Shown: positions 1 through 9,888, counted from the stretch's first letter. The stretch: DNA of 23,217 bases from Penium margaritaceum (GCA_023375785.1 SZWC01003628.1:12863-36079), one strand, 5' to 3'. Translations and numbers: made by a program. Notes: generated by a model from the sequence alone, not told the origin.

Positions 1-55
1 GGGGTGTGTGTGTGTGAGTGTGCATATGTGTGTGTGTGTGTATATGCTTATGTGT
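1..55. repeat. TG-rich microsatellite
   Basis: An imperfect TG dinucleotide run with GA, CA and TA interruptions opens the window. It is probably the end of a longer tract outside the window. No coding signal is seen. Confidence 0.8.
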
Positions 56-139
56 AAACAAAGAAAAGAGGTCAGTTCTGTGTCTGACACCCATTTCCAA
101 CACTCCCCTATGAGCCACAGACGAACAGCCCACACACAT

Positions 140-270
140 ATGAGTGCGGGAACAACACATGCTCACATCACAAAAAGATAATGACTCATGTAGGGGACAA
201 CACACACGTGCGCGGGAACAAAGCAAGCGCACGGGACAGCACACATGCGGGAACAACACACGCGCACCCT
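140..270. repeat. short imperfect direct repeats, GCGGGAACAACACA type
   Basis: A motif close to GCGGGAACAACACA occurs near 147 and 248. Degenerate relatives lie between them (GCGGGAACAAAGCA near 213, ACGGGACAGCACACA near 231). The spacing is irregular, so this looks like a decayed minisatellite in CA-rich DNA rather than a clean tandem array. No gene is seen. Confidence 0.5.
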
Positions 271-283
271 GTAGGCCAACCAC

Positions 284-596
284 ATGTTCAACTGCCTGAA
301 ACATCCCATTGCTGAGAGCTTGGGTGAGAAAGTCTACACGCTGCTAAAGAGTGTCGACCCAGACAAACTGAAGCTTTCCTGGCAGCCATGCGTTTGCATA
401 CAAAGTAATGCCCAATGTTGATTTACTTCGTGCAATGATGATGCATGCCATCATACTCAGTGATGACTTTTCTGCTCTAGTTTTTGTAGCACAGAGTGAT
501 GCAGCGGATAGGGACACGCAATTATTGCATCAAGTGAGAAGGCCACATACTCTCACAAGTACCTGCACTGAGTGCAACGTACTCTACCTTGCTTGA
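284..596 (+). other. unrecognised pair of short overlapping frames
   Basis: A 45-codon ATG frame (284-421) has ordinary, non-repetitive residue content (begins MFNCLKHPIAESLGEKVYTL). It overlaps a 62-codon frame (408-596, begins MPNVDLLRAMMMHAIILSDD) one base out of register. Together they could be a frameshifted fragment of one protein or an exon pair. I do not recognise a family. No splice site, promoter or poly(A) signal is convincing, so chance open frames remain likely. The stretch 597-849 holds nothing I can identify. Confidence 0.2.
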
Positions 597-849
597 GCTG
601 CAACAAGCATACCTTACTGAAACCTTCATTTGTGCAAAACAATTGTTTTCCCTCGCCTTTGTGCTCCTAAAGGAATTGTTAGGCAGTTGGGTGAATCACA
701 TTTGAAGTTCTTTCAGATTAGCCTCAAGTTCGCTGACCAATAGCACACATCTACTAGCTTTAAACCCTTAACGATACGCCCCTCATGGTCAGATTTGTCC
801 AGAAATGAAAACATGAAGGCACAACTTCACGTTTGACACGGCACAAAAA

Positions 850-1835
850 CTACACCCCAGGCACAATATCGTCCTCTGCTTCGGCAACTACCTTCTCAGA
901 AAAAAAGGTCACTACCAGGTGCAACGTCCTCTTTAGCCAGCCTTCGTGGAAGCTGGGTTCAAGGCAGTGGTTGAAACCGTTAGCTTCCCGACCATGTTTC
1001 ACTAATTGCTGATTAGCATTTACCTTAAGCCATGCATGAAGAACCCAAGATAATCCAAGATTGCGCATATTCGCGATGCCTAGATCTACTTTCCTGTTTC
1101 AACCAGCTGCAAGGCTGGCCCACACTTCATTGGCATGCAAGTCGTTGTAGCTGGTCTCTATGGCCGCTTTGAGAGGACGTTGAAACCCCACGTCAGCTGG
1201 CTGTGCGTTAGACGTGCAGCTTGCTGGATGTAGAGGATGTGCAAGTACGGGTAGTGCGTCTTCACAAAGTCTTGACACTCTGTTGAGGTGTGCGGACACC
1301 ACGCGTCCACGAGGAGAATCACCTTCTGCTTCTTCACTTCCTTGCCTTGTCGCTGGCACTCACGCTTGTACCACGGGTGTATGATATGCGTTATCCAGTC
1401 CTGTGTGGTGCGTGCATTGGCCCAATGATTTTTTTTTTGGGTTATGGAGAAGTGATGCTCCTTTGTTGCTCTATGTGTGTCTGCGTTGTCAGGATGGCAC
1501 CTGTTGGTCTTCCCCGCGTAGATCAACTAGAGTGGCAGCATGTCCCCCGTCATGGTCAACAACATGTGGGCGGTAATCTGCCTCTTGTCGTCTAACGCTA
1601 AAATGACCACCTCCTTTGCACCCATTGGTGCGTACGTGCGATTGCCTGCAAGGGGTCATCATCAGTCATGCAACATGGCAGAATGGAGAGCGGGAATGAA
1701 CATGGATAATGAGAGAAAACATGACAAAAACGTGGGCATGGACTTACCGGTTGGAACCAGGCCAATCCCGGTGTGATCACCATTGATGACGAATGATGGA
1801 TCCATGTTGTTCATGTGCATAAGCACCACAACATA
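850..1835 (-). pseudogene. pogo/Tigger-like DDE_1 transposase, 5'-truncated and broken
   Basis: Read on the minus strand, the remnant carries the ordered blocks of a DDE_1-superfamily (pogo/Tigger-type) transposase, which catalyses cut-and-paste transposition in the nucleus. First comes FVINGDHTGIGLVPT (first Asp), then a 102-bp intron, then VVILALDDKRQITAHML and the LIYAGKTNRCHP block. HWANARTTQDWI, KVILLVDAWCPHT (second Asp) and CTSNAQPADVGFQRPLKAAI (third Asp) follow, and then a tail block LGLSWVLHAWLKV. All three Asp residues survive. It is dead because of an in-frame TAG at 1527-1529, an apparent one-base deletion near 1226 that shifts frame between the second and third Asp blocks, and a TGA at 1099-1101. 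The frame then stays open to the stop near 850. The N-terminal DNA-binding half is missing, and at about 1836 the sequence turns into LTR DNA of copia element A. No terminal inverted repeats were found. Confidence 0.85.
1646..1747 (-). other. spliceosomal intron inside the DDE_1 transposase
   Basis: On the minus strand the coding block ends at ACCG followed by GTAAGTCC (donor at 1747) and resumes after CCCCTTGCAG (acceptor at 1646). Removing these 102 bases joins LVPTG to NRTYAPMGAKEV with no frame break. This matches the usual spacing between the first-Asp block and the DDKRQITA block of DDE_1 proteins. Reading through instead gives unrelated sequence and a stop. The donor and acceptor are canonical GT-AG with good flanks, which marks the genome as eukaryotic. 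Confidence 0.75.
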
Positions 1836-1944
1836 AGCAATCCTGGAGCCGCTAGATCTAACTGCGAGGAATATCCTCTCTCTGGCGGCTCGTCGGCGCC
1901 TCTGGACGCCGCACTTGGGCATGCGGAGGGGAATTTTTTCAACA
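1836..1944 (-). repeat. truncated 3' LTR of element A
   Basis: Starts with TGTTGAAAA directly after the PPT and matches 7160-7269 for about 109 bases, including CTCCGCATGCCCAAGTG and the block around AGCGGCTC. The match stops abruptly at GGATTGCT, where DDE_1 coding sequence takes over. The remaining roughly 800 bases of the LTR are absent from 1-1835, so this is a truncation rather than a short LTR. Confidence 0.75.
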
Positions 1945-1955
1945 ATCTCTCCCTT
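1945..1955 (-). promoter_or_regulatory. polypurine tract of element A
   Basis: Minus-strand AAGGGAGAGAT lies immediately 5' of the LTR start TGTTG. It sits about 33 bases after the stop of the RNase H frame, the standard copia position for priming plus-strand DNA synthesis. Confidence 0.75.
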
Positions 1956-1987
1956 GCATGTGCCATGCCCGCTGCTCCAGCTTGCTC

Positions 1988-3579
1988 TCACTCATCTTCC
2001 GCTGCGCCCTCCTGCTCATCATAGCCGGTCATCGCAAGCCCGGCCTTGCTTGTCGCATACCAGTCCACAAGTTGCGCTTTGGTTAAGCAATCCGCAAGCA
2101 TGTTGTATGTGCTGGACTGCTGCAGCACCACCTGCCCCTTTTCTACCATGTCTCGTGCGTAGTGGTAATGCACGTCGATGTGCTTCATCCTCCTGTGCTG
2201 TGCCGGTTGTTGGTAAGCGAGATGGACCCAGTATCGTCCTCTTGCTCCCCCGTAGGCTCCTGCTTTGGCACCTCCTCCTTGACTGCCTCGGCCAGCGCGA
2301 TTTACTCTGCTTCCACTGTGGAGGTGGCGACGCAGTCCTACTTCCTGTTGCACCACGAGACCGCTACACCAGCGAGGAAGAACACGTAGCCGGATGTGAG
2401 CTTCCGCTTGTCCACATTGTCAGCGTAGTCTACATCCGTGTAGCAGACCAGACAAAAGGGGTCTGCCCACCCCTTGCTGTCAAACCTCAGGCGATCGTGC
2501 CGCGTCACCTGCAGGTAGCAGAGGATGCACTTGACGGCCTGCCACTGTAATGGCCCTAGATCAGCCACGTACTTGCTCACTTGGCCCACCGCGTAGGCCA
2601 GGTCCGGTCGAGTCGCCACCATGGCATACATGAGGCTGCCCATCCCCGATTGGTAAGGCACGCCTGCCATATCCTCGCGCTCTTTTTTTGTTTGCGGTGC
2701 CATCACCACACATAGTTCACAGGTCGTGGAGACAGGACTGCAGACTGGTTTGTAGTCCTCCATGCTGTACCACTTCAGCACCTCGGCCACGTATTTCGCC
2801 GGTCCCAGCTCAAGCGTGCGCGCTCTCCGGTTCCGCGTACTCCTCACCCCAAGGTAGAACTCCAGCTCCCCCATGTCTGACATCTGGAACCTACTGCTCA
2901 GCTGCTCTTTCAGTTGCTCTAGGCTCGGCAGGTCTGAGGAGGACAAGATCATATCATCCACGTAAAGTGCAACATTCTGATGGAGCTTCTTGCTGCACCG
3001 CACGTACACGCTGTGATCCGCCTCACAGCGCTTGAAGCCAAGTTGTGCCATGAAGCTATCCATCCGTTGGTACCAGCATCGGGGCCATTGTTTTAGCTTG
3101 TACAAGGACTTCCGCAGGTTAGACACCTTGCCCTCTAGAGCCTCCAACCCCTCTGGCACCTCCATGTAGATTTCTTTGTCGATGATGTCATTGAGGAAGG
3201 CTGTGTGTATGTCCATGTGGTGGATCTCCATATCCTTCGCGGCTGCCACAGCACGGATCTTCCAGATGCTTGTGAACTTGGCGACAGGGGCAAATGTCTA
3301 GTCGTAGTACTCGCCCTTATGCTGTGCGTACCCCTTTGCCATGATCTACGCCTTGTAATCTTCCACCACACCTTCTTTTGTGAACTTGGTCTTAAAAACC
3401 CACTTTGAGCTGATGACCTTGGCATCTTTCGTCCTGTCCACCAGCTTCCACGTTTTGTTTTCAGCAATGGATGCCAATTCCAACTTGATGGCGGTGTCCC
3501 ACTGCTCCCCCTCTTGTCGCGCAAGTGCCTGTTGTACGGTAATCTGCTCCGTTGATGCAGCCAGCATGCACCGTGTCAT
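1988..3579 (-). pseudogene. pol: element A reverse transcriptase and RNase H
   Basis: The C-terminal half of the copia polyprotein copies element RNA into DNA and degrades the template. The RT N-terminal part (3346-3579) carries WKLVDRTKDAKVISSKWVFK. After TAG codons at 3346-3348 and 3298-3300 comes GYAQHKGEYYD with TFAPVAKF beyond the stop. The 303-codon stretch 2338-3249 then has HHMDIHTAFLND (palm Asp, residue 13) and LYVDDMIL (YVDD at residues 96-99), so the catalytic RT residues are intact. RNase H begins with CYTDVDYAD and TSGYVFFLAGVAVSW, passes a TAG (2338) and a TAA (2302), and shifts frame near 2213. It continues as HRRMKHIDVHYHYARDMVEK and LADCLTKAQ to a TGA at 1988. The part just before the frameshift is shorter than usual, which suggests a deletion. 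Confidence 0.85.
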
Positions 3580-4284
3580 GCCAATCCATTGATCGATTCT
3601 TGCATCAAAACGCTTCTTGCTCTCCGCTTCATCCTGCTACGGCGCAGTAGTTTTGGTGGCTTCTCATCGCTCTCCTGCGATCCTACTGACTCTGCATGCT
3701 CTGGTGAATCATCAATCGGACGGCTCCCTGAGGATCTCTCCCACTCCGGTGAATCATCAACCGGACAGGCGGCGTGTCCGGAGGATTTTTCTTCGACGCC
3801 TAATGCCAACTCCACCGGGAGTGCACGCTTCGGCATCAGCGGTGACTCCTCCGATGGATCTTTCCGCCGGATCTCCAGCCCAGCTGCATATGTGTCGGAG
3901 TCCTCCACGTTGGCTGTTATACCTGCTGCAACGCCACCCTTCAATGCTGCGCCATCGACCTCTGAGTCCGCCGGCTCCTTCTCATAGTCAAGGAGCTGGA
4001 ACCACTCCCCTTGTTTTGGATTGTTCCCAATCCTAATGTCGTTGCTGCTACTATAGAAGCTCCACTGCTCATCAAACTCAACGTCACGTCTGCGGATTAT
4101 CTCTTGTGAGTGCTAATCCTAGAGCCGCTATGCCTTTTGCGTGCTCTCATGGCTTCGCCCGCGGTTCCAGCTTGCTGTCGTGTTGTTGCGTCGCTTGCAC
4201 CATTGCATGCGCCTTGCACCCGAACACCTTCATCTCTGCCACGTTTGGCTTGCGCCTGCTCAAAACCTCATGTAGTGTCTTCTA
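3580..4284 (-). pseudogene. pol: element A integrase C-terminal part and linker to RT
   Basis: After a TAG at 4282-4284 the frame reads KTLHEVLSRRKPNVAEMKVFGCKAHAM, the usual copia post-integrase block. It shifts frame near 4150-4170 and continues with HSQEIIRRRDVEFDEQWSF, the block that normally ends the integrase region. Just before it, three TAG codons sit within six codons (4128, 4119, 4113). At the first two of these the copia family usually has Tyr. Residues coded at about 3576-3944 form an acidic Ser/Pro/Glu linker with a short internal repeat (PVDDSPE and PIDDSPE). A frame change near 3600-3640 connects to RFDARIDQWIGMTRCML in front of RT. Confidence 0.7.
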
Positions 4285-5630
4285 GCTGCCCTTACGCTTT
4301 AGCACCGCTGTTGGAGTGAGGTCGATGGTGTAGCTTGCTGTACCCATAACCTCCGTCCAGAACCCTCGTGGCAACCCCGCATCCACAAGCATGGTCCACA
4401 CCATGTTTAGCAGTGTTTGGTTTTCCTGCCTTGCCAGTCTATTGGACTGTGTCAAGTACAAGGTAGTGGATTCCCACTTGATTCCCTGCTGCTTCATCCA
4501 CCCGCTACAGCCCACGTACTCTCCACCACTATCGCTGCGTAGCGCTCTGACCTTCCGGCCACTTTGCCTCTACACCCTGGGACGTACTCCTTCAGCCAGT
4601 CCAAGACCTCGCCTTTCCGCTTCATGAAGTACACATAGAGCTTTCTGATGCAGTCATCAAATAATGTGACGAAGAATCTCAAGCCGTTGTTTGACGGCGT
4701 TTTGAATGGTCTACACGTGCCGTTGTGCACAACCTCGAACAGGTCCTTTGCGCGAGCCGTGTTCTTGTTGAACGGCTTGCGCCGTGCCTTGCCCAAAATA
4801 CAAGGCTCAAACATTTTGTGCAGTACTACATCTGCTGCCGCGTTTGCTACACCATCAATGACGAGGCCGCACACCATTTCGCGCTTTGCCATCTCCTTGA
4901 TGGTTGCGGTCGCCGAATGCCCCAACCGTCGGTGCCAGAGCTCTAGATCAACGCCTCCTCCCTTGGCCATGTTGACGACGCACTCCTGCAAGTCTGTTGC
5001 GTCCAATGCCAAGGGGATCACCTTCTTCTCCACTATGTAGAGACCGCCCTTGAGTCTTGCCTCCAACAAGACCTCGCCGCCGCCATCATTGCACACTACT
5101 ACGCCTTTCCTACAAAAGAGCACCTCATACCCTTTATCCTTCAAAGAAATGACACTCAAAACATCAGCTAGGCTAGGGACGTACTGCACATCACGGATTG
5201 TGCGCGACTCCTTCTTATCGCCCATCACGACTTCTACCTCCACCTTGCCTTGGCCGGCCGCCGGCTCGACTTTGTCATTCGCAACTACCATTGACTTGGG
5301 TGACTTCTCGTAGGTGACGAAACCCACCTTCTTGACTTGGGTGTGCTCCTCGGCCCCGGAATCCAGGCACCGCCTGTTGGCCTTCTTGAGGAAGTGGTTC
5401 TTGTTGCCGCCGAGGAGAACCTTACCTTTGGTGCTTTTGCCACCGGCCTTTGCCTCCTGCGGGAACTCACGGGCCCAATGGCCCTCCTTGCCGCAGTTGC
5501 GACACACACATTTCTTGGAACCCTTCTTCCCGCCACCCTTTCCGCCGCTTCCTTTACCCTTGCTTCTGCCGCCACGAGTTTTGGTGACGAGGGCCAATGA
5601 GGAAGATGAGGACACCCCGCAACTCCGGCA
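4285..5630 (-). pseudogene. gag-pol: element A zinc knuckle, protease and integrase core
   Basis: One long frame (4494-5615, 373 codons) plus its frameshifted continuation (4285-4550). A basic Gly/Lys stretch precedes the knuckle C38-X2-C41-X4-H46-X4-F51, where the last Cys is Phe. The aspartic protease motif CLDSGAEEHT puts D85 in the active site. GAG-pre-integrase has LELWHRRLGH (H228, H233) and F269-x-x-C272, with the first Cys of that pair also replaced by Phe. The integrase block VVHNGTCRP has Gly299 (GGC, 4719-4721) where the family has the first catalytic Asp. FVTLFDDCIRKLYVYFMKRK follows. A frameshift near 4550-4557 leads to ALRSDSGGEYVG (second Asp). The integrase would therefore be inactive even without the stops. 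Confidence 0.85.
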
Positions 5631-6290
5631 CTATGCTTCGTTGCAGATGTACTCTGTGAACGCGCCATAGGTGAGCTTGTCCTCCGTCCATCCTCCAAGG
5701 ACAGTGATGAGTAGACCCCAAATGTCAGGTAGGCCCATGAGGAGGGCCATTGCCTAAAACTGCATGTTGATCTTCCATCCCACATCGTTGCATTGTGAGG
5801 CAAGCGACACGCTCTGTTGCATGAAGGAGACGATATCATCTCCCTCCTCGATTTTCACCGTGAGGAGCCACTTCATCGTGAAGATTTTGTTTGCGAGTGA
5901 CTTGGATTCCTGGATGGCACATAGTTTTTTCCAAGCTTCAACTGCCAGATTGCAGCCTTGGAAGTAGCCCCACTGCGACTCAGCTGTCACAGACACCAGG
6001 AGCATGAGCACCTCCATGTTCTTCTTTTTGAAAGCCTACATCTCCACGTCCGCAACAGTTGCCTCTGCAAGTACCTCCTTTCCCAAAATGTTGTCCAACA
6101 ACCCCTACATGCACGAGGGTTTAGCTCAAACTGCCACCTCCATAGCTCAAAGCCTGGGCCGCCCGTGTACTTCTGAATGGGCTGCGTCTCCTTCTATGCC
6201 ATATGGACAACTTCTACTCGAACAGGTTCTCAAAACTTCACAGCGGCGTCCAAGATGACAATCTCATGCGCTGCGGAAGACGTGAACCTT
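5631..6290 (-). pseudogene. gag: element A gag (UBN2-like capsid region)
   Basis: The frame containing 5754-6017 reads AWKKLCAIQESKSLANKIF, then WLLTVKIEEGDDIVSFMQQ, then LASQCNDVGWKIN, the typical copia gag (UBN2/Retrotran_gag) core that forms the particle. The same frame extends upstream through EVLAEATVADVEM and AFKKKNMEVLMLL, and downstream through ALLMGLPDIWGLL. It is broken by TAG at 6105, 6036, 5754 and 5631, with no TGA or TAA among these four. Upstream of about 6110 the frame changes and the N-terminus is uncertain. No good ATG can be chosen. Confidence 0.75.
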
Positions 6291-6344
6291 GGAGACGATC
6301 GGACCCATGGGCCTATAACCCTTTGTCAAGGAATCATTGTGGTG

Positions 6345-6361
6345 TGGTTCTGATGTTGGTC
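6345..6361 (-). promoter_or_regulatory. possible decayed primer binding site of element A
   Basis: Minus-strand GACCAACATCAGAACCA lies directly after an LTR end of the form TTTTTATCA. It differs from the tRNA-iMet PBS (TGGTATCAGAGCC) by transitions only at several positions. The position is right, but the match is weak. Confidence 0.35.
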
Positions 6362-7269
6362 TGATAAAAATCTGCTAGTTTACGTCTTCTATTTTAGGCT
6401 AATCTGAGACTGAGCGTGAGCTTTCTAGCCGCTATGTGAGCAGGACATCAGAGAAAGTCCCTTTGCGAAGGGAAAAACGGCTTTTTTGTTGGTTTTTGTA
6501 CGTGGACATGCCCAAAATACTTGTAGGGCTAGTCATGAGCTCTCCAACGCACTGAACCGCGTGCAATTTGGCCAAGCATAGCCAAAGTTACGCTTGCCAA
6601 AGCACAGGTCTCATCCACCACAAACACCTAACGCCTCAATGGTACACACACAATGTGGTGCCTTTCTTCACGTGCGAAGCACCTTTCCCAGGGCACAGAT
6701 CCCATTGCACGTGCTGTAGGGGTTCCCTGCACTGTTTCCATGCACATTCCTTACTATTGGATCGAGTTTGGTGATGGGGTGTGACGAGGTTTGAAACCTG
6801 TTTACAGACCTGCACTCAGAATTCTGACGAAGTCCCCCTTTAACAAAATGTACAACTGAGTTTTGGACACCGAGCCAGGACTTTGGCTAACTCCCTCAGT
6901 AACAAACTGCACTACGGGATTTGGTGGATTATCCACCGGACGCCTCGGTAGACCTTCCGGAGCAAAATCTCCAGATGCAATTTTTGTTACTCGGTCCGGT
7001 CAACTATTCACTGGAAGTCAAGTCGCGGTAGGCTCTCAGAGTTGCTGCGCACACCCCAACTCTGGAAGCCCATATCTCCCTTGATACTTGTCCAATTCCG
7101 GTCAAACAACTTCAACCGGATTTAGCAACTTGATGGAAAATCTTCAATTTTAAGATTTGAGCAATCCTCGAGCCGCTATATCCAACTGCAAGGAATCTCC
7201 TCTCTCTGGCGACTCGTCGGCGCCTCCCGGCATCACACTTGGGCATGCGGAGGGGCAAAGTTTTCAACA
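6362..7269 (-). repeat. 5' LTR of element A
   Basis: On the minus strand it begins TGTTGAAAACTTTG and ends TTTTTATCA, about 908 bp, with TG...CA ends. The first 110 bases match the truncated 3' LTR at 1836-1944. The U3 side contains repeated TTGACCGGA/TCCGGTTG motifs. The end next to gag is defined only by the TG-CA rule and the weak PBS, so that boundary is approximate. I found no confident TATA or poly(A) signal. Confidence 0.65.
6995..7120 (-). promoter_or_regulatory. repeated TTGACCGGA motifs in the U3 region
   Basis: TTGACCGGA occurs on the minus strand at 6995-7003 and 7097-7105, with related TCCGGTTG at 7113-7120 and further TCCGG words around 6930-6960. TTGACC is the core of the plant WRKY W-box, and W-boxes are common in inducible copia LTRs. 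A regulatory role here is inference from position and repetition. Confidence 0.35.
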
Positions 7270-8130
7270 GTTTTCCAAAAAAGAAGATGTGACCAGTATG
7301 GCTGCAAGAGTTTGGATTGTTTATCCACTCTCTTTCTCTGTATCCATCAACGACCACCAAGGGTTGTACACAATAGCAGTTTTCCACACGCGGTGTGGAG
7401 AGCACGTAACAACTAACACGCAGCGCACCCTTGAGATCTCTCTATGGAGGCTGTTGGGAGATCTAGGCTAAGAATTTGGCCAAGAAAGCCACATCCTTTC
7501 AAGTGGTGGTCACGAGATACATAAGAGATCTGATCAAGATGAGGTAATTGGCAACATCGACTGCCTTTCTGAGCTATAACTGATCAGGGGACTTCAACAG
7601 GCGCTGGCCTGCTTGAGTCATTGGGGTAGAAGCACTGGATGGGTCAGCCGGCAAGGAGGCAAAGCGCTCTCCTAGAATGCGGATATAAGTGGCTTGATTC
7701 ACGTACAAGGTGTTGCACTGATGATCACGCTCCAGCTCCATATCAAGAAACACTCAAGTTGGTTCCAAGTCGTTCATCTTGTGTGTGGGCCGCAACAAGG
7801 TCTTGACTAAGTGGAAAGAAGCTGGACAGGGACAGGCAATGAGCATACAATTGATCTAGACCAAAATGACCACAAAGGGCTCAGAGGGAGCACTCATGAC
7901 GAATTTCAGGTCCACGGTCCAAAGATGGAAGATGCCTCTCTCTTTATTGGAGGAGATCTCCATGTTTGAGCAACGTGGTGACTGCTTGAGTCCATACTGG
8001 TCCTTACGTAGTCACCAGGCCTTGTTCTTGTCATCGATGAATCCTCGTAGTTGCATCATATGTATCTCCTTATCAAGACGTCTGCACATGAATGTGTTGT
8101 TGACTACATCTGCTCCAATTTCCAGTCATG
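7270..8130 (-). pseudogene. pol: element B reverse transcriptase and partial RNase H
   Basis: VTFHDWKLEQM is followed, after an apparent four-base deletion, by DVVNNTFMCRRLDKEIHMMQ, then LRKDQYGLKQSPRCSNMEI after a TGA (8012-8014). The catalytic YVDD position reads stop-Ile-Asn-Cys (7847-7858) inside SEPFVVILV...MLIAC, so RT is destroyed. It continues with MELERD, TLYVNQATYIRILGERF, STPMTQAGQRLLKSPDQL and SLMYLVTTT, with TGA or TAG breaks. RNase H starts as ISQQPP, LKGALRVSCYVLSTP and NNPNSCSHTGHIFFFGK, and is then cut by the LTR of element A. The usual N-terminal RT block with KWVF and KARLVAKGY is not seen, probably lost by deletion between 8150 and 8500. Confidence 0.75.
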
Positions 8131-8840
8131 AAATGTGACTAGGCTCAAACAATCGAGACCAGTGGTATACCGTCCAAGTAGAGCAAACGTCTGATTAAAG
8201 AGAGTGCACAAGCCGTGAAACACGTCGTGACATAGGGGGGAACAGAAACCTCAAGAGCACTGTGAAACTCAAGAGTGATGGGTGTACATCCCACAACACA
8301 CTTTAGGGGGGAAACACTGGTAGCAAGAGCGAGCGCATCAAGACCAGTGGATCTGCCATCCATAGGAGATGATGCATTTGAGCGTTTCCGGTACTGAGAG
8401 GGCTGAAAAAACTGAAAGATGGATAGCTATGGGAGGGGAAGAAGCCTCCCTCCACATGTGTTTGGCTCCAGGCTAAAACTTTTGGTCTAAGACTCAAGAT
8501 GTTACTTAGGGACATCAGCAAGTGGTGTGGTCTGTGACACCAAGGGAACAGAAGGGGAATGTGCCTGCAACTGTACTAAGATAGTGGCAGGTGTAGACAC
8601 AGGTGCAGGCGATGTGGATGTAGAGGATGCAATGATAGAAGGGAGTCAATTGGGGCCCTGGACAGGGAGGACCAACTGGGAGATTTACCGGCAGTTGAGG
8701 GGACCGGTGGAGAAAGAGAAGAGCCAGTAGAAGTAGCCATGTCAGTAGAAGAAGGAGATGTGGCCCCGGGACAAGAGACTGGGACAGGACCACCCATCCT
8801 CCAATCCGACAAATCGAGGACAAAAAATAAGGTGAAACAA
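8131..8840 (-). other. eroded linker of element B
   Basis: This stretch lies between the post-integrase block and RT. On the minus strand it is Ser/Pro/Leu-rich in every frame, as copia linkers usually are, but no single frame is convincing. Several short open frames on both strands look like chance. I see no independent gene. Confidence 0.4.
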
Positions 8841-9888
8841 TATGAGACAAGTCGTGAGGGAAGACGTCCTTAAAGAACGGAACGTTGTGGGATTCTATGA
8901 TCCCCGACTGGTCAGTGTCCCAGAAGTGCCAGGCTTTGGACGTGGCAGAGACCCAAATAAATGTGTAGAGATGCACACGGGAGCTGAGCTTGTCATCCTG
9001 CAGGTCCTCTGAAAGCCGGACAACAGTGACACAGCCCTAGAGAAAAAGAAGATACAAGCCAACGCTCAAAGAGGGTGACATGGTGAGGATGAGGACAGTG
9101 AGAAAGACGGTTCCAGACCCATGCTATGTAAGACATGGCCTCAAAGGAGATTAGGGGAGGCAGGTTAGAGACATTTAGGAGAGTTCAAACACCGTCAAAA
9201 AGTGTCCGGTTGTAGCATTCTAAGATGCCATTTTTCTTAGGTGTAAGAGGAACCCACGGCTCCATGCATACCCTATGAGACAACAAGAAGCAAGCAGGAG
9301 GCCCAATGAACTTGCTACTACGATCATAGTGAAAGGCACATAGACGGAAACTGTAGGCTGGCTCAGCCCGCAGAAGCCAAGACTAATGTGTGAAGCACAC
9401 ATCACTCGTTTGCCGGAGGGTAAAGACCTAGTGAATGATGGAAAAGTCAGACAATGGGCGTAATGACCAATCCCCTCAAAGACATCATGAGCAAAAGGAC
9501 CCATGACGTCATCATGCAAGAGGTCAAGGGGATGGGTGGTGTGAGTATCAAAAGTGGAGAAAAGGAATTGATGCATCTTATCCTGAGCATAGTCAAGGTA
9601 TTCAGCAGAACAAGTGGCAGAGAAGGTGGAGGCACCAAGGCCAAGGGCAGGCTGATGACATAGCAAGTTTTCAATGGCTGCAATGTGAATGTAGGAGAAG
9701 TGACAATGTAACAATTGTGCATGCACTGGGGAGAGGGAGCATTCAACATGAACAAGAGCAATGATGGAAGTGGTAGGAGTGAAGGAGGGAATGTGAAAGA
9801 AGAGAACATAGAGAGTGCCGCAAAGGAAGATGGAATCACTGATGTGGTGTGACATAGATTCAGTACTGCGGCTAGAGAAGAATTCCAT
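8841..9888 (-). pseudogene. pol: element B integrase
   Basis: Recognisable copia integrase blocks on the minus strand, spread over shifting frames. Pre-integrase is HIHIAAIENLLCHQPALGLG. The core entry THPLDLLHDDVMGPF carries the first Asp region. HYDRSSKFIGPP holds the second Asp (DNGGEF-like). TPKKNGILECYNRTLFDGV contains the Glu of the triad, followed by a TGA at 9185-9187 and then FEAMSYIAWVWNRLSHCP and FERWLV. The post-integrase block near 8860-8990 is FIWVSATSKAWHFWDTD, GIIESHNVPFFKDVFP. Integrase joins viral DNA ends to host DNA; this one cannot be expressed. Confidence 0.75.

Larger units (their letters stand above)
1836..7269 (-). mobile_element. Ty1/copia LTR retrotransposon, element A (decayed)
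   Basis: A nearly full-length copia element on the minus strand. In order of transcription it has a 5' LTR (7269 to 6362), a weak PBS, gag, zinc knuckle, aspartic protease, GAG-pre-integrase, integrase, RT, RNase H, polypurine tract (1955-1945) and the first 109 bases of the 3' LTR (1944-1836). The integrase-before-RT order defines copia rather than gypsy. The 109-bp LTR overlap shows roughly 85% identity by eye, so the insertion is not recent. At least 12 in-frame stops (11 of them TAG) and three or four frameshifts make it non-autonomous. Its 5' end lies inside the RNase H region of element B, and its 3' end is cut by, or joined to, a DDE_1 transposase remnant. Confidence 0.85.

Noticed and set aside
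1915..2550. Plus-strand frame of 211 codons
   Set aside because: It lies antisense to the RNase H and PPT of element A, which are well supported. It shows no family motif.
4095..4135. AGCGGCTC...AGGATT words near 4120 and 6430 as further LTR copies
   Set aside because: Only 10-16 bases match. At 4120 the sequence is explained as coding for the copia block before RRRDVEFDE.
5314..5670. Plus-strand Pro/Leu-rich frame of 118 codons
   Set aside because: Antisense shadow of the basic zinc-knuckle and protease region of element A.
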